DNA from: XYB1-FULL-44-23 sp964441445
GTDB lineage: Bacteria > Patescibacteriota > Microgenomatia > CAZETR01 > Amesbacteraceae
Length of the DNA: 16,842 nt
Direction of reading: 5' to 3'
NCBI GenBank assembly: GCA_964441445.1
Contig: CAYTYO010000016.1
Span: 1-16,842 of the forward strand
The position numbers and the translations under genes were made by a program. Positions 14,202-16,842 of the stretch are shown here, one piece after another. Positions within the stretch are counted from its first letter, which is position 1, and each line of letters opens with the position of its first letter. A model generated the notes under the pieces. That model saw only the letters and a program-made list of their open reading frames with translations, had not been told where the DNA came from and did no database searches.

Positions 14202-14837
14202 ATGTCAGATGGATCAACCACACCCGAACTATCTGCTGTAGAGGCACAGCCACCGGTAGTGGTTAATAAAGGTGCTGTTAACAGGTTAAATTCGGAGGGA
14301 ATGAAACATGAATTGGACTGGTTGCAAATAGTCGACGAAGACCGCGAAGTAATGGTTCACATGCCAGAGGGGAAAAGGGGAATTGTTATTGGCTCGGGTG
14401 AAAATTCTGAATCGTGGCGACAAAGAGGTTGGACAACCCTGGATATTGATCCAAGTGTAGGTGCAGATATTATAGCCGACGCTAATCACCTGGAAACAGT
14501 AATTTTTCCACGCACACAGGACTACATCTATGCGGAATATATCAGGTTTAGCCGCGAAGGCGTTGACGGCGTCCATGCGGCAAGATTACTGCAACAAGCC
14601 AATAAAGTGCTAAAAAATGGGGGACATTTAATAATCGAAACAGCAAATTTCGAAAATGTTCCTGAAGCAACCCTGCCACAACGAGACAAATTTGGAGCAC
14701 TGATGATCAAACACGGATTTGAGGCGATAGTGGAAGTGGATACTTACACACCAATAAAGGACGATCAATCTTATCAACTCGTGATCTATCACGGGAAAAA
14801 AGTCGCTGACGGATTTTCTGAAAACAGAGTGCAGTAA
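14202..14837 (+). CDS. Class I SAM-dependent methyltransferase-like protein
   Basis: A 211-residue protein resembling small Rossmann-fold methyltransferases. The first 58 residues are a polar, probably flexible extension. GIVIGSGEN (60-68) corresponds to SAM motif I, and LDIDP (80-84) to the acidic end of strand 2, followed by ADIIADANHL (88-97). AARLLQQANKVLKNGGHLIIET is the usual post-motif helix and strand that close the fold. The substrate cannot be told from the sequence. Codon use differs from nearby genes: six of nine prolines are CCA and six of eleven arginines AGA/AGG, while prfB next door prefers CCC/CCG and CGN. This suggests a different history, possibly transfer. The gene has its own promoter and lies between a sigma-linked pair and the prfB operon without an obvious functional tie. 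Confidence 0.7.
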   Translation: MSDGSTTPELSAVEAQPPVVVNKGAVNRLNSEGMKHELDWLQIVDEDREVMVHMPEGKRGIVIGSGENSESWRQRGWTTLDIDPSVGADIIADANHLETVIFPRTQDYIYAEYIRFSREGVDGVHAARLLQQANKVLKNGGHLIIETANFENVPEATLPQRDKFGALMIKHGFEAIVEVDTYTPIKDDQSYQLVIYHGKKVADGFSENRVQ

Positions 14838-14897
14838 AGTGTTCCAATGGCAATTGTGTGAACAACAGCAACAGTGGACTTCGGGGTTTTTTTTGAT

Positions 14898-14931
14898 TGC
14901 TATAATCGACACTCCCCAACACTTATATAAT
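14898..14931 (+). promoter_or_regulatory. Two tandem -10 boxes upstream of prfB
   Basis: TGC TATAAT at 14898-14906 is a consensus extended -10 (leader about 31 nt). A second TATAAT at 14926-14931 would start the mRNA about 6 nt before the prfB ATG. An eight-T run at 14887-14894 lies just upstream. Either or both boxes could drive the prfB operon. Confidence 0.5.
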
Positions 14932-14943
14932 AGGTACTAGATT

Positions 14944-16023
14944 ATGGCGGATTTACAGGATCAGCTCGACACTTTAACGACCAGGCTTTCTCAGGTCCAG
15001 ACGAAGATCGACGTCGTTTCACTTCAGAAACGCATCCGTGAGCTTGAGGCCGAAACCATGCATCCGGATTTTTGGGCTGACGCTTCAAAAGCTCAGTCCA
15101 CCATGAAACGGCTTGCCAGTCTGCAGCAGGATCTATCCCTCATTAATTCTTTGGGTGCGGATTTAACTGAGGCTAAAGGTTTGTTGGAAGTCATGGGAGA
15201 AACAGATGAAATTACGCGCCACGTGACTAAGCTCTCCCGTCAGTTGCAGAAAATGGAATTGTCCACCTTTCTAAACGGCCCCTACGATCAAAATAATGCC
15301 ATACTCAGTATTCACGCAGGCCAGGGAGGTGTGGAAGCTATGGACTGGGTATCCATGCTTTTGCGCATGTATCTTAAATTTTGCGAAAATCGGGGCTGGA
15401 CCACCGAAATAGTCGATGAGGCGCCCGGTGAAGAAGCCGGATTGAAGTCAATTACTTTTACGGTCGAGGGCAGCTATGCATTCGGCTATCTTTCCGGTGA
15501 AAGGGGAGCTCACCGCTTAGTCCGCCAGTCGCCGTTTAATGCCGACAATTTGCGTCAGACCTCCTTTGCCCTGGTTGAAGTTCTGCCGGAACTCCCCGAA
15601 GTCGGTTCTGAGATTGATATTAAACCCGACGATATTCTATTTGAAGCTTTCCGGGCCACGGGTCATGGGGGCCAGAATGTCAATAAAGTTTCGACAGCCG
15701 TCCGCTTAACCCATAAGCCAACCGGTATTTCCGTTGCCTGTCAGACCCAGCGCTTCCAGGAACAAAACCGCAAAATTGCTCTTACCCTTCTTAAAGCCAA
15801 ACTCTGGCAGCTTCAGGAAGACAACCGTGCCAGTCAGGAGAAACAACTTAAAGGAGTATATAAAGCCGCTTCCTGGGGTAATCAGATTAGATCGTATGTT
15901 TTGCACCCCTATAAAATGGTCAAAGATTTACGCACCGATGTGGAAACATCCCAGGCAGAAAAAGTTCTTGACGGTCAGTTGGACGAATTTATCGAGGCCG
16001 AAATTCGTCAGCTGGCCAAATAA
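14944..16023 (+). CDS. prfB: Peptide chain release factor 2
   Basis: A 359-residue class I release factor that ends translation at UGA and UAA. The RF2 tripeptide anticodon-like motif S196PF198 (RQSPFNADN) separates it from RF1, which has PxT. The peptidyl-tRNA hydrolysis loop is G242GQ244 (HGGQNVNKV). Length and domain order match E. coli RF2 (365). Most bacteria control prfB by an in-frame UGA near codon 26 and a programmed +1 shift; here the frame runs straight through that region (KIDVVSLQKRI), so this autoregulation is absent. The start ATG is preceded by two -10 boxes and no clear Shine-Dalgarno. The methyltransferase gene follows after 6 nt and is probably in the same operon. RF2's presence shows that UGA should be a stop here. 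Confidence 0.97.
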   Translation: MADLQDQLDTLTTRLSQVQTKIDVVSLQKRIRELEAETMHPDFWADASKAQSTMKRLASLQQDLSLINSLGADLTEAKGLLEVMGETDEITRHVTKLSRQLQKMELSTFLNGPYDQNNAILSIHAGQGGVEAMDWVSMLLRMYLKFCENRGWTTEIVDEAPGEEAGLKSITFTVEGSYAFGYLSGERGAHRLVRQSPFNADNLRQTSFALVEVLPELPEVGSEIDIKPDDILFEAFRATGHGGQNVNKVSTAVRLTHKPTGISVACQTQRFQEQNRKIALTLLKAKLWQLQEDNRASQEKQLKGVYKAASWGNQIRSYVLHPYKMVKDLRTDVETSQAEKVLDGQLDEFIEAEIRQLAK

Positions 16024-16029
16024 TAATCT

Positions 16030-16584
16030 ATGTCCGAAAAATTTGTCTCCCGTGCCGGTGAAAAATTAGACCATGCCTTAGCAGCTTTTAATCTTGATGT
16101 GACCGGAAAAGTCTGTGCGGATCTTGGTTGCAGTACCGGTGGATTTACTGACTGTCTGCTGCAACGCGGAGCGGCCAAAGTCTACGCTGTTGATACAGGA
16201 TATGGTGTCCTGGAATGGAAATTACGTCAGGATTCCCGGGTCGTCGTTATGGAACGCACTAATGCTTTGCATGTCTCCCTGCCTGAAAAACCGGCACTGA
16301 TTGCAATAGATGTGGGCTGGACCCGCCAAAAATTAATAATTCCTCATGCTCTTTCTCTGCTTTCCCCCGGGGGAAACATTATCTCATTAGTTAAATTGCA
16401 CTATGAAGCCCGAAAAGACCAGCTGGATCACGGACGCGTTCGGACGGATGAAATTGATTCCGTTTTATCAGCGGTCCTCGCGGATCTTCGACAGGAACAT
16501 ATCAATGTTTTAGGCCAGACAATGTCTCCGATTTTGGGCGAAAAAGGGAAAAATACTGAGTACCTGATTTGGATTGGCACTTAA
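16030..16584 (+). CDS. TlyA-family rRNA 2'-O-methyltransferase domain without S4 domain
   Basis: A 184-residue FtsJ/TlyA-type SAM methyltransferase. TlyA enzymes methylate the 2'-OH of cytidines in 16S and 23S rRNA. The sequence starts where the TlyA catalytic domain starts, FVSRAGEKL, then has SAM motif I DLGCSTGGFTDCLL (31-44) and the AVDTGYGVLEWKLR segment. The K-D-K-E tetrad is complete: K12, D94, K122 and E177. The end, KGKNTEYLIW, is the family's usual end. The N-terminal S4 RNA-binding domain (about 60 residues) is absent, and the upstream stretch belongs to prfB, so it was not missed. The normally conserved DVSFISL reads DVGWTRQ, and KPQFE reads KLHYE. It probably shares the prfB transcript. 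An rRNA target is likely; which site is uncertain. Confidence 0.85.
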   Translation: MSEKFVSRAGEKLDHALAAFNLDVTGKVCADLGCSTGGFTDCLLQRGAAKVYAVDTGYGVLEWKLRQDSRVVVMERTNALHVSLPEKPALIAIDVGWTRQKLIIPHALSLLSPGGNIISLVKLHYEARKDQLDHGRVRTDEIDSVLSAVLADLRQEHINVLGQTMSPILGEKGKNTEYLIWIGT

Positions 16585-16599
16585 TCGAAAACATCTGTG

Positions 16600-16608
16600 T
16601 GTTATACT
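16600..16608 (+). promoter_or_regulatory. Extended -10 promoter of the right-edge gene
   Basis: TGT TATACT (TGn plus five of six) ends 8 nt before the ATG at 16616, so the transcript would be leaderless or have a single extra base. TTGGCA at 16574-16579 resembles a -35, but the 23-nt spacing is too long. Confidence 0.5.
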
Positions 16609-16615
16609 CAAATTC

Positions 16616-16842
16616 ATGGAAGAAACACCCTTAGTAACCCCGGTAAATCCTGACACATTATCTCCCGAGGAATCGACTGCACCAACCAAATCCTCAGCCG
16701 GAATTTATGTTTGGTTTTTGGTCGTAGTTATAGCCGGATTATTAACCGGTTATATGCTGTCCCGGAATTCATCCGGTACTGCGGCTTCCGAAACTTTGGC
16801 TGGCGGCAAAGATATCGTCAATACTGAAACTGAAGTCGGTTC
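16616..16842 (+). CDS. Single-pass membrane protein, N-terminal part only
   Basis: Seventy-five codons are visible before the window ends. Residues 1-27 are polar and rich in Pro, Thr, Ser and Glu. Residues 28-48 (AGIYVWFLVVVIAGLLTGYML) form a membrane helix, and the part after it is Ser/Thr/Gly-rich and polar. Without a signal cleavage motif it looks like a signal-anchored protein with an outside domain beyond the edge. No family can be named from this part. It starts 31 nt after the TlyA-like stop and has its own extended -10 box, so it may be partly independent of the prfB operon. Confidence 0.7.
   Translation, partial: MEETPLVTPVNPDTLSPEESTAPTKSSAGIYVWFLVVVIAGLLTGYMLSRNSSGTAASETLAGGKDIVNTETEVG

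Noticed and set aside
14838..14897. Intrinsic terminator before prfB
   Set aside because: There is a T8 run at 14887-14894, but I could pair only a few bases upstream (TCCA with TGGA across a large loop), too weak to call a terminator.
1..16842. TGA reassigned to glycine (code 25)
   Set aside because: No TGA occurs within coding frames, GGN codons are used freely, and the RF2 gene has the SPF and GGQ motifs needed to read UGA as stop.

Overview
The window looks like a compact bacterial chromosome segment, most likely from the Candidate Phyla Radiation (Patescibacteria), perhaps Microgenomates-like; the lineage is inference. The reasons are: housekeeping proteins cut down to core domains (a 761-residue ValRS, a TlyA-type methyltransferase without its S4 domain), very short intergenic gaps (largest 153 bp), no convincing Shine-Dalgarno sequences, and -10 boxes that usually end 7-8 nt before the start codon, so many mRNAs should be leaderless. 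The genetic code appears to be standard code 11: GGN codons serve glycine, and prfB encodes a UGA/UAA-type RF2. Even so, all 15 genes with a visible stop end in TAA (9) or TAG (6) and none in TGA.

Layout. 1-826 (-): partial, unusually hydrophilic CDP-alcohol phosphotransferase-like protein, divergent from 992-1288 (+), a leucine-zipper plus FtsK-gamma winged-helix protein. 1325-3610 (-): valS. 3745-6073 (+): tight trio of P-loop kinase-like protein, YdjM/DUF457 membrane hydrolase and PIG-V-like mannosyltransferase. 8094-6087 (-): glgA followed by a HESGH membrane metalloprotease-like protein. 8143-11221 (+): membrane-anchored two-AAA Clp-family ATPase, then superoxide dismutase, whose end overlaps the convergent typA/bipA (13034-11211, -). 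13093-14057 (+): ECF sigma factor and a small membrane protein. 14202-14837 (+): SAM methyltransferase-like gene with foreign-looking codon use. 14944-16842 (+): prfB, S4-less TlyA/FtsJ methyltransferase and the start of a single-pass membrane protein.

How the genes fit together. Translation and ribosome work is the largest group (valS, typA, prfB, tlyA-like). A second theme is the cell envelope (mannosyltransferase, DUF457, HESGH protease, membrane Clp ATPase, possible sigma/anti-sigma pair), and there is carbohydrate (glgA) and oxidative stress (sod) function. I see no rRNA, tRNA, CRISPR array, insertion sequence or convincing intrinsic terminator.
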